Shown here: in pieces, positions 30,710-43,800 of the stretch | Layout of the letters: each line of letters begins with the position of its first letter | Position numbering within the stretch: the first letter of the stretch is position 1 | Assembly (NCBI RefSeq): GCF_900119365.1 | Contig: NZ_FPJO01000007.1 | Location: 1 to 64,000 of the forward strand | Length of the DNA: 64,000 bases | Direction: 5' to 3' | Source: Streptomyces atratus | Lineage (GTDB): Bacteria > Actinomycetota > Actinomycetes > Streptomycetales > Streptomycetaceae | Position numbers and translations under genes: made by a program | Notes under the pieces: generated by a model | What the model saw: the letters and a program-made list of their open reading frames with translations, nothing else | Database searches by the model: none | Told to the model about the DNA's origin: nothing

Positions 30710-31489
30710 ATGAACGATCCCGTGAACAGCACGATCCTGCTGCTCGACATCGAGAAGTACAGCGAGCGGGACGATGTCGAGCAGGCGTATCTGCGCCGCA
30801 TGCTCTACGACCTCACCGACCGGGCACTGCTCGCCGCCGGGATCGACGAGACCCTGCGCAGGCGGGCGGACCGCGGCGACTCCGTGATGGAGTTGATCGA
30901 CGCCAACTGCTCGGTGATCGCCCTGCTGCGGGCGCTGCTGACCGAGGTGCCGGCCCAGTTGCGCAGCCAGAACCGGCGTGCTTCCGCCTCGGCTCGGATG
31001 CGGCTTCGTGGAGTGGTCGCTTCGGGGTACGTCGCCGTGGACCGGCTCGACGGATGGGTCGGCAGCGATCTCAACCACGCGTGCAGGCTGCTGGACGCGG
31101 AGTCGCTGAGGACGGCGCTGCGGGAACGCCCGGACGACTTCGCGCTGTGCGTGTCCGATCCGGTCTACCGGGGCGTCGTGCGGCACAGCCACACCGGCGT
31201 ACCGGCCGAGGAGTTCCGCTCCGTCACGGTGGACAGCAAGAACGGTCCGCTCGCCGCGTGGCTGCACGGCCCGCTTCCGAGTGAGCGTCCGCACCCCGCG
31301 AGCGGGAAGGCGTACTCTCCCTCGGCCTCCGGCATCGCCCCGGCCACCCCACAGCAACCGGCCCAGGCCTTCGACCTCGGCGGCGCCACGGTCAACGGAG
31401 GTGTCTTCGGCGGGACCAACCACGGCATCGGGGGCGGCACCTTCTCCGGGGACGTCCACCTCGGCGGCGGCCGGGGGGAGAGCCGATGA
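30710..31489 (+). CDS. Class III nucleotide cyclase-like protein (Pycsar cyclase candidate) with C-terminal Gly-rich motif
   Basis: A 259-residue protein from the ATG at 30710 (GAGAGG upstream). It has the cyclase homology fold: LLLDIEKYS with metal Asp13, RRADRGDSVMEL with metal Asp57, a VVASGYVAVDRLDGWVGSD strand region, and LNHACRLLD with Asn122 and Arg126 in the N-x3-R transition-state arrangement. All residues expected of an active class III cyclase are therefore present; substrate (purine or pyrimidine NTP) cannot be told. After a Pro/Ser linker the C-terminus carries GGVFGGTNHGIGGGTFSGD (230-248). This recurs in the next protein, whose start overlaps this stop (ATGA). A Pycsar-type effector is encoded three genes downstream. 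Confidence 0.75.
   Translation: MNDPVNSTILLLDIEKYSERDDVEQAYLRRMLYDLTDRALLAAGIDETLRRRADRGDSVMELIDANCSVIALLRALLTEVPAQLRSQNRRASASARMRLRGVVASGYVAVDRLDGWVGSDLNHACRLLDAESLRTALRERPDDFALCVSDPVYRGVVRHSHTGVPAEEFRSVTVDSKNGPLAAWLHGPLPSERPHPASGKAYSPSASGIAPATPQQPAQAFDLGGATVNGGVFGGTNHGIGGGTFSGDVHLGGGRGESR
31397..31453 (+). repeat. 57-nt coding repeat, unit 1 (Gly-rich signalling-like motif)
   Basis: Encodes GGVFGGTNHGIGGGTFSGD at the C-terminus of the cyclase-like protein. It differs from unit 2 (31684-31740) at 4 of 57 bases. The pattern of glycines, Asn and small hydrophobics is reminiscent of amyloid signalling motifs. Confidence 0.7.
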
Positions 31490-33660
31490 GCTCCGAGGAA
31501 CAGCCGCACGGCTCCCAGCCCCCGGCAGGCGGAGACCAGTCCTCCGAAGCGCCGGACGGCCGCCAGGCGGACGGGGAGACGACCGAGGAGACCGACCAGC
31601 CGCAGCCCGCCTGGGCGGCCCGGCGGGACCTGGAGAACCACACCCCCCGGACCATGGGATTCGGGGACGGCGCCCAGGTCGGCGGGGGCGTCTTCGGCGG
31701 GACCAACCACGGCATCGGCGGCGGCACCTTCTACGGGGACATCCTGCTCGACAGGACCGAGATCATCTACCAGTTCGGCGCGTCCTCCGCCCTCCACGCC
31801 TCGGGCGAGATCTCACAGTCCACCCTGGAGGAGCTGTCTGCCTGTTTCGTGCCCGCGTGCGCCGACTTCGAGGCGTTGGTCGACCGGCTGCGTGAGGAGC
31901 ATGTCCTGGTGGTCTCGGGCCCGTACTTCGCGGGTCGACGGACCGCCGCACTCATGCTGCTGCACCGGCTCCGCGCGGATCCGGTCCAGGCGATCGGCCG
32001 GGACACCACCCCCGGGCAGCTCACGGCCGGTCTCGGTGGCGGCGAGACGCGCGACGGCCGGACCACCGGCCATGTCCTGTGCGATCTGATCACCGAGCCG
32101 GGCCGGCCGCTGCGGGAGGCGGATCTGCTGGCTGCCCGCAAGGAGTTGGGCGAGGACGCGTATCTGGTGATCACCGTGGGGCCGACGGCCCTGCTGGAGG
32201 ACGTGCCGGTGGTGAGCTGGCAGGCTCCCCCGCCGGGTGATGTCCTCGCCGCGCACCTGGGTGTGCTGGTGGGCGAGGACCGCGTGTTGGAGCTGCTGTC
32301 CCTGCCCGCCGTGACCGCGTTCCTCGAACGCAGCCATCAGCCGCGCGAGGCCGCCGAGTTCGCCCGGCTCCTGGCGAGGTACGAGACCGGGGAGGCCGAT
32401 GCCACGAAGCTCGGGGCCTTCTCCCTGGTCGCGTTGGAGAACCAGGTCCAGGAGTGGTTCGAGGACGACGGGACCGTACTGCACCTGCGGGACAAGGCGT
32501 TCCTCGTCGCCCTGGCCGCCTTCGACGAGGGCCCGTACGCCCTGACAGCGGAGCTGAGCGATCTGCTCTACGTCTTCCTCCACGAAATCGAGAACGGGAT
32601 GCGGTCCGCCACCGTCCCGGTCTTCGGCACGCACATCGGCAAGCGGCTCCAGCTCGCCCGGGCCCGGCGGTTCGAGGCCGAGGAGCCCACCGAGTGGGGT
32701 CCGGTCCGACAGGTGAAGGCCGCCTACCGGGACGAGCGGGCCCCGCTCGTGCTGCTGCGCGAGATATGGACCGGGCACCCCTCGGCTCGGCCCGCGCTCG
32801 TGCACTGGCTGCAACGGCTGGCCGGGGACGGACGGCCGTTCGTGCGGACCCGCGCCGCCTCCACCGTCGCCGTGCTCGCCCATACCGATCTGCCGTCCGC
32901 CATGGCGCTGGTCATCGAGCCATGGGCCTCCTCGCACCTCTACCGGCACCGCCTCGTCGCCGTCAACGCGCTCACGCTCACCCACGTGCTGGGCACTCCC
33001 AACGTGCCGCGCATCCTCGACGCCTGGTGCGAGAGCGACGAGTCGCCGCTGCGCTGGGTGGCCATCCGTGCCCATGGACTGATCGGGCCGGAACGCCCCT
33101 TGGAGACCCTGGCGGCGCTTCGCGCGGCGGCCCGACACCAGGCAGGACAGCCGGAGTCCGACGCGGATCTCTCGGGGCAACTGGCCGAGTCCGTGGAACT
33201 GTTGCTGCTGTCATCAGCGGGCGACGACGTGCTCGCGGGGCTGCTCAAGACGCTGCACGACGACCGTCCGGCGACCGAACTCGCACTCGGTGGCTTCATC
33301 AGCGCCTGTCGTCGGAGCGAGCAGGACGAACGCCACGGGCAGCCGCGGGTTCTGTCCTGGTACGCACGGGCGTCGGAGGCGCGGACACCGGCCGCCACCG
33401 GCATCGTCGAGTTGTGGCGCACCGCTCTGGGGAGCCGCGGCCACACCCGGGACGCCCTGGACGTACTGCGCCGCTGGGTGCTGTCGGCGGACCACGACCC
33501 CGGCACGGAGTGGGCGCTCGCCGCCCTGCTGCCCTCACTCGCCACCACGTCGTCGGAGCACCAGCGGCTCAGCCATCTCCTGCGGACGATGCCCGGCGAG
33601 GACGGCACCGATCCCCCGCCCGTAGCAGGCCGGCTACTGGCCGTCCTGCCTCATCCCTGA
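31486..33660 (+). CDS. STAND-like NTPase-fold protein with helical repeats and N-terminal Gly-rich motif
   Basis: A 724-residue protein. Residues 1-60 are acidic and disordered; residues 67-85 are GGVFGGTNHGIGGGTFYGD, the motif shared with the upstream cyclase-like protein. After a short linker, LVVSGPYFAGRRTAALMLL (about 141-159) looks like a Walker A loop with Arg in place of the usual Lys (G145-x4-G150-R-R-T153), so nucleotide binding may be lost or altered. VLCDLI and YLVITVG could be later strands of the same fold. From about residue 430 to the end, repeated helical pairs (VRTRAASTVAVLAH, LRWVAIRAHGLIG) resemble HEAT-like repeats, a possible sensor. Overlaps the cyclase gene by 4 nt. No close family is known to me; STAND assignment is inference. 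Confidence 0.6.
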   Translation: MSSEEQPHGSQPPAGGDQSSEAPDGRQADGETTEETDQPQPAWAARRDLENHTPRTMGFGDGAQVGGGVFGGTNHGIGGGTFYGDILLDRTEIIYQFGASSALHASGEISQSTLEELSACFVPACADFEALVDRLREEHVLVVSGPYFAGRRTAALMLLHRLRADPVQAIGRDTTPGQLTAGLGGGETRDGRTTGHVLCDLITEPGRPLREADLLAARKELGEDAYLVITVGPTALLEDVPVVSWQAPPPGDVLAAHLGVLVGEDRVLELLSLPAVTAFLERSHQPREAAEFARLLARYETGEADATKLGAFSLVALENQVQEWFEDDGTVLHLRDKAFLVALAAFDEGPYALTAELSDLLYVFLHEIENGMRSATVPVFGTHIGKRLQLARARRFEAEEPTEWGPVRQVKAAYRDERAPLVLLREIWTGHPSARPALVHWLQRLAGDGRPFVRTRAASTVAVLAHTDLPSAMALVIEPWASSHLYRHRLVAVNALTLTHVLGTPNVPRILDAWCESDESPLRWVAIRAHGLIGPERPLETLAALRAAARHQAGQPESDADLSGQLAESVELLLLSSAGDDVLAGLLKTLHDDRPATELALGGFISACRRSEQDERHGQPRVLSWYARASEARTPAATGIVELWRTALGSRGHTRDALDVLRRWVLSADHDPGTEWALAALLPSLATTSSEHQRLSHLLRTMPGEDGTDPPPVAGRLLAVLPHP
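31684..31740 (+). repeat. 57-nt coding repeat, unit 2
   Basis: Encodes GGVFGGTNHGIGGGTFYGD at residues 67-85 of the STAND-like protein. It is 53/57 identical to unit 1, with three of the four differences synonymous. Confidence 0.7.
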
Positions 33661-33695
33661 CCTGCGATCCCGGACACAGCAACAGGAGAGTGCCC

Positions 33696-35201
33696 ATGCC
33701 CGAATTCCGCCGCGCACCCGACTGGGACCAACGGGCCGACCGCGCAACGCGGTTGACCGACCCGGTGGTCACGGTCCGGCAGCTGTCCCGGTTCGGATTC
33801 GCCCGCCGTCCGCTCACCCGCATCGACCACGCCCTGGTCTTCTCGGCCCCGGACGGCTCGTACGACACCTACCTCCCGCCGGTCCGCCCCACCCGGGCCG
33901 GAGCCGCCGCGAAGCGATACACCTCGGTGTACGAGGTCGACATGGGTGTCCATCCCGTGCGCGAGGTGATCGGCCTGCCGAGCAACGACGACGCCTTCGA
34001 GTTCGCCGTGGTCGTCGAGCTGTCGTGGCAGGTCGTCGATCCCGCTCTGTTCGTGGCGAGCCGGCACCGTGACGTACCACGGCTGCTGATCGGCGAGCTG
34101 GAACAGTCGGCCCGGTCCGTCACCCGCCGCTACCCCGCCTCCCGGAGCGCGGAGGCCGAGGAGGCGCTGCTGAGGGAAGTGCGCGCACAGGGCGCACTCG
34201 GCACCCGGGCGGGACTCGCGGTGACCTGGACCGTACGGCTGCGCGGGGATCAGGGGGTCATCGACCATGTGCGGCGCATGAGGGCCATCGACCACGCGGC
34301 CACCGAGCAGGTACACACCGAGCGGCGCGGCAGGGAGCACGATGCCGCAATCGAACGGCGCGCGAGGGAGCAGGACGCGCTGCAGTGGGGCCGCGCGACC
34401 GAGTTCGAGGAGCTTCAACACGAGCTGAGATTGCAACAGCAGAAGCGGCAGCACACGGAGGCGGTCGACCGGGCCCGTCGCCAGATGGAACTGCAGCAGG
34501 TGAACGCGGAGAAGATCTCCTTCTACGAAAAGCACTTGGAACAGGGCGGGGTCCGCGCCTGGGCGCTGCACCTGGCCGACCATCCCGAAGACACCGAGAT
34601 CGTGGTGGCCAGCCTGCGCCAGGACCAACTGCACATGCTCAAGGCGCAGATGGAGCTGGCGGGCGAGCTGCTGAAGGGCGACAGCGCGGAGAACCACGAG
34701 TTGGAGGCGCCGAAGAAGAGGGCCCTCCAGGCACTGATCGACGTACTGAACCAGCACCTTCCCGGGGTCACCACGCAGAGCACGGCTGAGGGCCGGCTGA
34801 CCGTGTCGATGCCACAGGACGCGCCGGGAGCGGTACCGGAAGCGGTCGTCCGGGGCACGTCCCGGCCGGGCTTCGATCTGACCGACGGCGTGCAGGAGCA
34901 CCGGCTCGGCGGGACGCCCATCCGCGGGACGGATCCAAAGGCGGCCACTCCGTTGATTCCCTTCCCGGGCTGGCAGCCGCCGCCGGGCTATGGCAGCGCG
35001 CCTCTGAGACCGGCGGGCGCCGCCACGCCGTCGGCCGGTGCGAAGGGCGTGTGCGAGGACACGACGGCGGAGGCCACCGGAACGGCCGACCGGGACGGGA
35101 CGACCGACGCGGCCGAGGCCGCGAAGCCGCCGAGCGCATCGGACACGCCCCGGGCCACGGACGTGGCAGGAGCGCCGGGCCGGGAGGACCACGTCACATG
35201 A
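33696..35201 (+). CDS. SPFH/band-7-like protein with long coiled coil
   Basis: A 501-residue soluble protein from the ATG at 33696 (AGGAGAG upstream). Residues about 20-195 resemble an SPFH/stomatin-like domain: FEFAVVVELSWQVVDPALFV, then a VTRRYPASRSAEAEEALLREV helix and GLAVTWTVRL. Residues about 200-280 are a strongly charged coiled coil (RAREQDALQWGRATEFEEL and neighbours), and the last 200 are Pro/Ala/Thr-rich and probably disordered. No signal peptide or membrane anchor is visible, unlike typical stomatins. It is third in the operon, and its stop overlaps the start of the membrane effector gene (ATGA). SPFH proteins scaffold membrane complexes; a role in organising the effector is inference. 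Confidence 0.65.
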   Translation: MPEFRRAPDWDQRADRATRLTDPVVTVRQLSRFGFARRPLTRIDHALVFSAPDGSYDTYLPPVRPTRAGAAAKRYTSVYEVDMGVHPVREVIGLPSNDDAFEFAVVVELSWQVVDPALFVASRHRDVPRLLIGELEQSARSVTRRYPASRSAEAEEALLREVRAQGALGTRAGLAVTWTVRLRGDQGVIDHVRRMRAIDHAATEQVHTERRGREHDAAIERRAREQDALQWGRATEFEELQHELRLQQQKRQHTEAVDRARRQMELQQVNAEKISFYEKHLEQGGVRAWALHLADHPEDTEIVVASLRQDQLHMLKAQMELAGELLKGDSAENHELEAPKKRALQALIDVLNQHLPGVTTQSTAEGRLTVSMPQDAPGAVPEAVVRGTSRPGFDLTDGVQEHRLGGTPIRGTDPKAATPLIPFPGWQPPPGYGSAPLRPAGAATPSAGAKGVCEDTTAEATGTADRDGTTDAAEAAKPPSASDTPRATDVAGAPGREDHVT

Positions 35202-35707
35202 CCGACAGACCACCGGTCCGGAACACCGATGCCGGGACGCGGCTCCTCCTCGATCTGCGGTCCGAGATCGCACGGGCCGACAGCAAGGCGTCCGTACTGG
35301 TCGCCGCGCTCGGCATGACCGCAGGCGTGATCAGCGGCTGGCTGGCGGGCAGCGAGTGGCGACCGAGCGCGCTCTCCGCCCCCGGCACGGCCCTGTGGTG
35401 GACAGGCACCGGCGGGCTGGCGACCGCGCTGCTCTCCATGCTGATGGCCGTACTCCCGCGCTACCGCGGCAGTACCTGGGTTCCCGGGGACCCGCTCACC
35501 TACTTCGGGGACATCCGGCGCGCCGCCCGGCAGAACCGGATACCGGAAGCGCTCGACGCCACCGAGAGCGCCCGGACCACGGCACTCGTCACGGCCCTGA
35601 CCGAAACCAGCCGGATCGCCGTCTGCAAGCACCAGTGGATACGTGCGGGGCTGCTCGCCTACTCCATCGGCACCTTCCTGCTCCCCGCCTCGCTGCTCCT
35701 CGGCTGA
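35198..35707 (+). CDS. Pycsar system membrane effector (PycTM-like)
   Basis: A 169-residue membrane protein with the PycTM-type layout: an N-terminal helix LLLDLRSEIARADSKAS, hydrophobic segments at about 31-51, 64-87 and 148-168, and a central soluble part with DPLTYFGDIRRAARQ and ETSRIAVCKHQWIRAG. In characterised Pycsar systems a cyclase makes cCMP or cUMP on phage infection and a PycTM effector then damages the inner membrane. Here the candidate cyclase is three genes upstream. Its ATG overlaps the stop of the SPFH-like gene, indicating coupled translation. Confidence 0.8.
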   Translation: MTDRPPVRNTDAGTRLLLDLRSEIARADSKASVLVAALGMTAGVISGWLAGSEWRPSALSAPGTALWWTGTGGLATALLSMLMAVLPRYRGSTWVPGDPLTYFGDIRRAARQNRIPEALDATESARTTALVTALTETSRIAVCKHQWIRAGLLAYSIGTFLLPASLLLG

Positions 35708-35731
35708 CGCTCCTCCCGCCAAAGGATGATC

Positions 35732-36772
35732 ATGACTCCACCGCCGGCTCAGCCCCAGGACCCGGGCGACGGGCCCGTGCCGCCCTCGGACCCACATCTG
35801 AACGCCGCAGCACCACACCCACCTGATGACTTGATCTACGAGCACGGGCCGGGCCGACGTGTGTACTACACAGCGCATCAGCGGCGTGTCGACATCACCG
35901 CGCTCGGACAGCTGGCGCTGGCCCTGCCCGCCTTCCTGACGAGCGCGCTCGTGGTGCTGCTCGTGAGCACGGTCCTGGACGGCTGCCTCGGGTTGCCGTT
36001 CTGGATACCGGTCGTGCTCTGGCCGGCGTCCGGCGCCCTGGTCTTCCACCGGCCCACGGAGGACCTCCTCGCCCGCTACCTGCTCGGGCTCCGCCGCCCG
36101 ATGCCCCGGGAGGCCGCTCGGCTGGAGCCGGTCTGGCGCGAGGTGACGGCCATCGCCGGGATCGACGGAGCGCAGTATCAGCTCTGGGTCGAGGAGAGCG
36201 ACGACCTCAACGCGTACGCCGCCGCGGGCCACATCGTGGGGGTCACCCGGTTCGCCCTGGAGCAGCTGCCGAGCGGCCAACTGGCCGCCGTACTCGCCCA
36301 TGAACTGGGTCACCACACCGGCGGTCACGCGTGGTCGTCGCTGCTGAGCCAGTGGTACGGGCTGCCGGGCCGGGCTCTCTGGCGCGCCCTGCGCGCGATG
36401 GCCCGCTCCGTCGTCACGCCTGCCCGGTGTGCCGTCTACCTGGCCGTCGGCGTGCTGCTCCTTGCGATCGGCGGGCTCGCCTCCACCGCGGCCGCCGTCC
36501 TGTACGGGCTTCCGTTGCTTCTGGTGCTCCCGTATCTGTCGGCAGCGGTGGGACGCCGTGCCGAACTGCGGGCCGACCGCCACGCCGCCGCTCTCGGATT
36601 CGCGCCGAATCTGGCCGAGGTGATGGAGGCGATGCACGCGAACGAGGTCAAGGCACGGCAGGCACTCGCCGTCGGGGGAGAACGGTTGGAGCGCGAGTCG
36701 ACGCCTGCTCGGCTGCTCTCCACCCACCCCGATCTGCCGACCCGGCTGCACCATCTGCGGCGCTACCTGTAG
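35732..36772 (+). CDS. M48 family membrane metalloprotease
   Basis: A 346-residue protein from the ATG at 35732 (AAAGGAT upstream; the ATG at 35726 lies in the Shine-Dalgarno). After a Pro-rich N-terminus there are two membrane segments (about 57-102), the zinc motif HELGH (190-194), another hydrophobic pair (about 231-272) and the third ligand in RAELRADRHAAAL (Glu278, Asp282). These match HtpX/Ste24-type integral-membrane proteases. It is last in the operon, 24 nt after the effector, followed by a terminator hairpin. It may cleave the effector or another membrane partner; that is inference. Confidence 0.85.
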   Translation: MTPPPAQPQDPGDGPVPPSDPHLNAAAPHPPDDLIYEHGPGRRVYYTAHQRRVDITALGQLALALPAFLTSALVVLLVSTVLDGCLGLPFWIPVVLWPASGALVFHRPTEDLLARYLLGLRRPMPREAARLEPVWREVTAIAGIDGAQYQLWVEESDDLNAYAAAGHIVGVTRFALEQLPSGQLAAVLAHELGHHTGGHAWSSLLSQWYGLPGRALWRALRAMARSVVTPARCAVYLAVGVLLLAIGGLASTAAAVLYGLPLLLVLPYLSAAVGRRAELRADRHAAALGFAPNLAEVMEAMHANEVKARQALAVGGERLERESTPARLLSTHPDLPTRLHHLRRYL

Positions 36773-36806
36773 CCGCGACCGCCGGTGCTGCTCGTCGAGA
36801 CACGCC

Positions 36807-36847
36807 GGAGGGCGGCCACCCCGTACGAAACGGGGTGACCGCCCTCC
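36807..36847. terminator. Bidirectional terminator between M48 gene and rpoC
   Basis: Arms 36807-36824 and 36830-36847 (18 bp, one mismatch) around a 5-nt loop. The flanking genes converge on it. Confidence 0.75.
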
Positions 36848-36866
36848 GATCGGTCAAGCGACTCGC

Positions 36867-40766
<3,900 letters not shown>

Positions 40767-40859
40767 TTGTCGTCAATCCCTCTTTCGGGGGTTCGAGCCC
40801 CCTCGCGTCAGGCGAGAAATCGGGGCACTTCAGCAATGGTCTGAACGGGTCCGGGGAGA

Positions 40860-40888
40860 GCCGGCCGGATCACGGGGATCCGGCCGGC
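40860..40888 (-). terminator. 12-bp hairpin between rpoB and rpoC
   Basis: GCCGGCCGGATC (40860-40871) and GATCCGGCCGGC (40877-40888) pair perfectly with a 5-nt loop in the rpoB-rpoC gap. It probably acts in processing or mild attenuation, since rpoC must be read through it. Confidence 0.5.
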
Positions 40889-40895
40889 CAACCCG

Positions 40896-43800
40896 TCAGA
40901 CCTCTTCGACGCTGCTCGGCTCGCGCCGGGACAGGTCGATACCGAGCTCCTCCGCCGCGCGGAAGACGTCCTCGTCGGTGTCGCGCATCTCGATGGACAT
41001 GCCGTCCGAGGACAGCACCTCCACGTTGAGGCAGAGCGACTGCATTTCCTTGATGAGCACCTTGAAGGACTCAGGGATGCCCGGCTCGGGGATGTTCTCG
41101 CCCTTGACGATGGCCTCGTAGACCTTCACGCGGCCGGTCACGTCGTCGGACTTGATCGTCAGGAGCTCCTGGAGGGCGTATGCGGCGCCGTATGCCTCAA
41201 GGGCCCACACCTCCATCTCACCGAATCGCTGACCACCGAACTGTGCCTTACCACCCAGCGGCTGCTGGGTGATCATGGAGTACGGACCCGTCGAACGAGC
41301 GTGCAGCTTGTCGTCGACGAGGTGGTGCAGCTTGAGGATGTACATGTAGCCGACCGAGACCGGGTCCGGGAACGGCTCGCCGGAGCGGCCGTCGAACAGC
41401 TTGGCCTTGCCGGAGGGCTGCACCAGGCGGTCGCCGTCGCGGTTCGGGATCGTGGCCTCGAAGAGACCGGAGATCTCGTCCTCGCGCGCACCGTCGAAGA
41501 CGGGGGTGGCGACGTTGGTGCCGGGGGCGACCTGGTCGGCGCCGATGGACTGCAGGCGCTTGGCCCAGTCGTCACCGAGGCCGGAGACGTCCCAGCCGCG
41601 GCTGGCGAGCCAGCCGAGGTGGATCTCCAGGACCTGTCCCGGGTTCATTCGGGACGGGACACCCAGCGGGTTGAGGATGATGTCGACCGGGGTGCCGTCC
41701 TCCAGGAACGGCATGTCCTCGATCGGCAGGATCTTCGAGATGACGCCCTTGTTGCCGTGACGGCCGGCGAGCTTGTCACCGTCGGTGATCTTGCGCTTCT
41801 GCGCGACGTAGACGCGGACCAGCTGGTTCACGCCCGGCGGCAGCTCGTCGCCCTCTTCGCGGTCGAAGACGCGGACGCCGATGACCTTGCCGATCTCACC
41901 GTGCGGCACCTTCAGCGAGGTGTCGCGCACCTCGCGCGCCTTCTCACCGAAGATCGCGCGGAGCAGGCGCTCCTCGGGGGTCAGCTCGGTCTCACCCTTG
42001 GGCGTGACCTTGCCGACGAGGATGTCACCGGCGACGACCTCGGCACCGATACGGATGATGCCGCGCTCGTCGAGGTCGGCGAGGACCTCCTCGGAGACGT
42101 TCGGGATGTCCCGGGTGATCTCCTCCGGGCCGAGCTTGGTGTCACGGGCGTCGACCTCGTGCTCCTCGATGTGGATCGAGGAGAGGACGTCGTCCTGCAC
42201 GAGGCGCTGCGACAGGATGATCGCGTCCTCGTAGTTGTGACCCTCCCACGGCATGAACGCCACGAGCAGGTTCTTGCCGAGGGCCATCTCACCGTTCTCG
42301 GTGGCCGGACCGTCGGCGAGGACCTGGTCGGCGACGACCCGGTCGCCCTCGGAGACGACAACCTTCTGGTTGACCGAGGTGCCCTGGTTGGAGCGCATGA
42401 ACTTGGCGATGCGGTACGTGGTGTACGTGCCGTCGTCGTTGGTGACGGTGATGTAGTCCGCGGAGACCTCCTGGACCACACCGTCCTTCTCGGCCTTGAG
42501 CACGTCGCCGGCGTCGGTGGCGCAGCGGTACTCCATGCCGGTGCCGACGAGCGGGGCCTCCGACTTAATCAGCGGCACCGCCTGACGCATCATGTTCGCG
42601 CCCATGAGGGCACGGTTGGCGTCGTCGTGCTCCAGGAAGGGGATCATCGCGGTCGCGACGGACACCATCTGGCGCGGCGAGACGTCCATGTAGTCGACGT
42701 CCGTGCCGGGCACGTAGTCGACCTCGCCGCCACGGCGGCGGACCAGCACGCGGGACTCGGCGAACCGCAGCTCGTCGGTGAGCGGCGCGTTGGCCTGCGC
42801 GATGACGAAGCGGTCCTCCTCGTCGGCGGTCAGGTAGTCGACCTCGTCGGTGACCTGGTCGTCGACGACCTTGCGGTACGGCGTCTCGATGAAGCCGAAC
42901 GCGTTGATCCGGCCGTAGGAGGCCAGCGAGCCGATCAGACCGATGTTCGGGCCTTCAGGCGTCTCGATCGGGCACATGCGGCCGTAGTGCGACGGGTGCA
43001 CGTCACGGACTTCGAAGCCGGCCCGCTCACGGGAGAGACCACCCGGGCCCAGCGCGTTGAGACGACGCTTGTGCGTCAGACCCGACAGCGGGTTGTTCTG
43101 GTCCATGAACTGGGACAGCTGGCTGGTGCCGAAGAACTCCTTGATGGAGGCGACGACCGGCCGGATGTTGATCAGGGTCTGCGGCGTGATCGCCTCGACG
43201 TCCTGGGTGGTCATGCGCTCGCGCACGACACGCTCCATACGGGCGAGACCCGTACGGACCTGGTTCTGGATCAGCTCGCCGACGTTACGGATACGGCGGT
43301 TGCCGAAGTGGTCGATGTCATCGGTCTCGACCATGATCGAGCGGCCGGACTCGCCGACCGTCTCGGTCTCACCGGCGTGCAGCTTGACCAGGTACTTGAT
43401 CGTCGCGATGACGTCGTCGCTGGTGAGCACACCGGCGTCCAGCGGCTCGTCGGCGCCGAGCTTCTTGTTCACCTTGTAGCGGCCGACCTTCGCGAGGTCG
43501 TAGCGCTTCGGGTTGAAGTAGAGGTTCTCGAGCAGCGTCTGAGCGGCCTCACGGGTGGGCGGCTCGCCCGGACGCAGCTTGCGGTAGATGTCGAGCAGCG
43601 CGTCGTCCTGGCCCTGGGTGTGGTCCTTCTCCAGGGTGGCGCGCATCGACTCGTACTCGCCGAACTCCTCCAGGATCTGCTCGGTCGTCCAGCCGAGAGC
43701 CTTCAGGAGAACGGTGACGGACTGCTTGCGCTTGCGGTCGATGCGCACACCGACCATGTCGCGCTTGTCGATCTCCATCTCCAGCCAGGCACCCCGGGAC

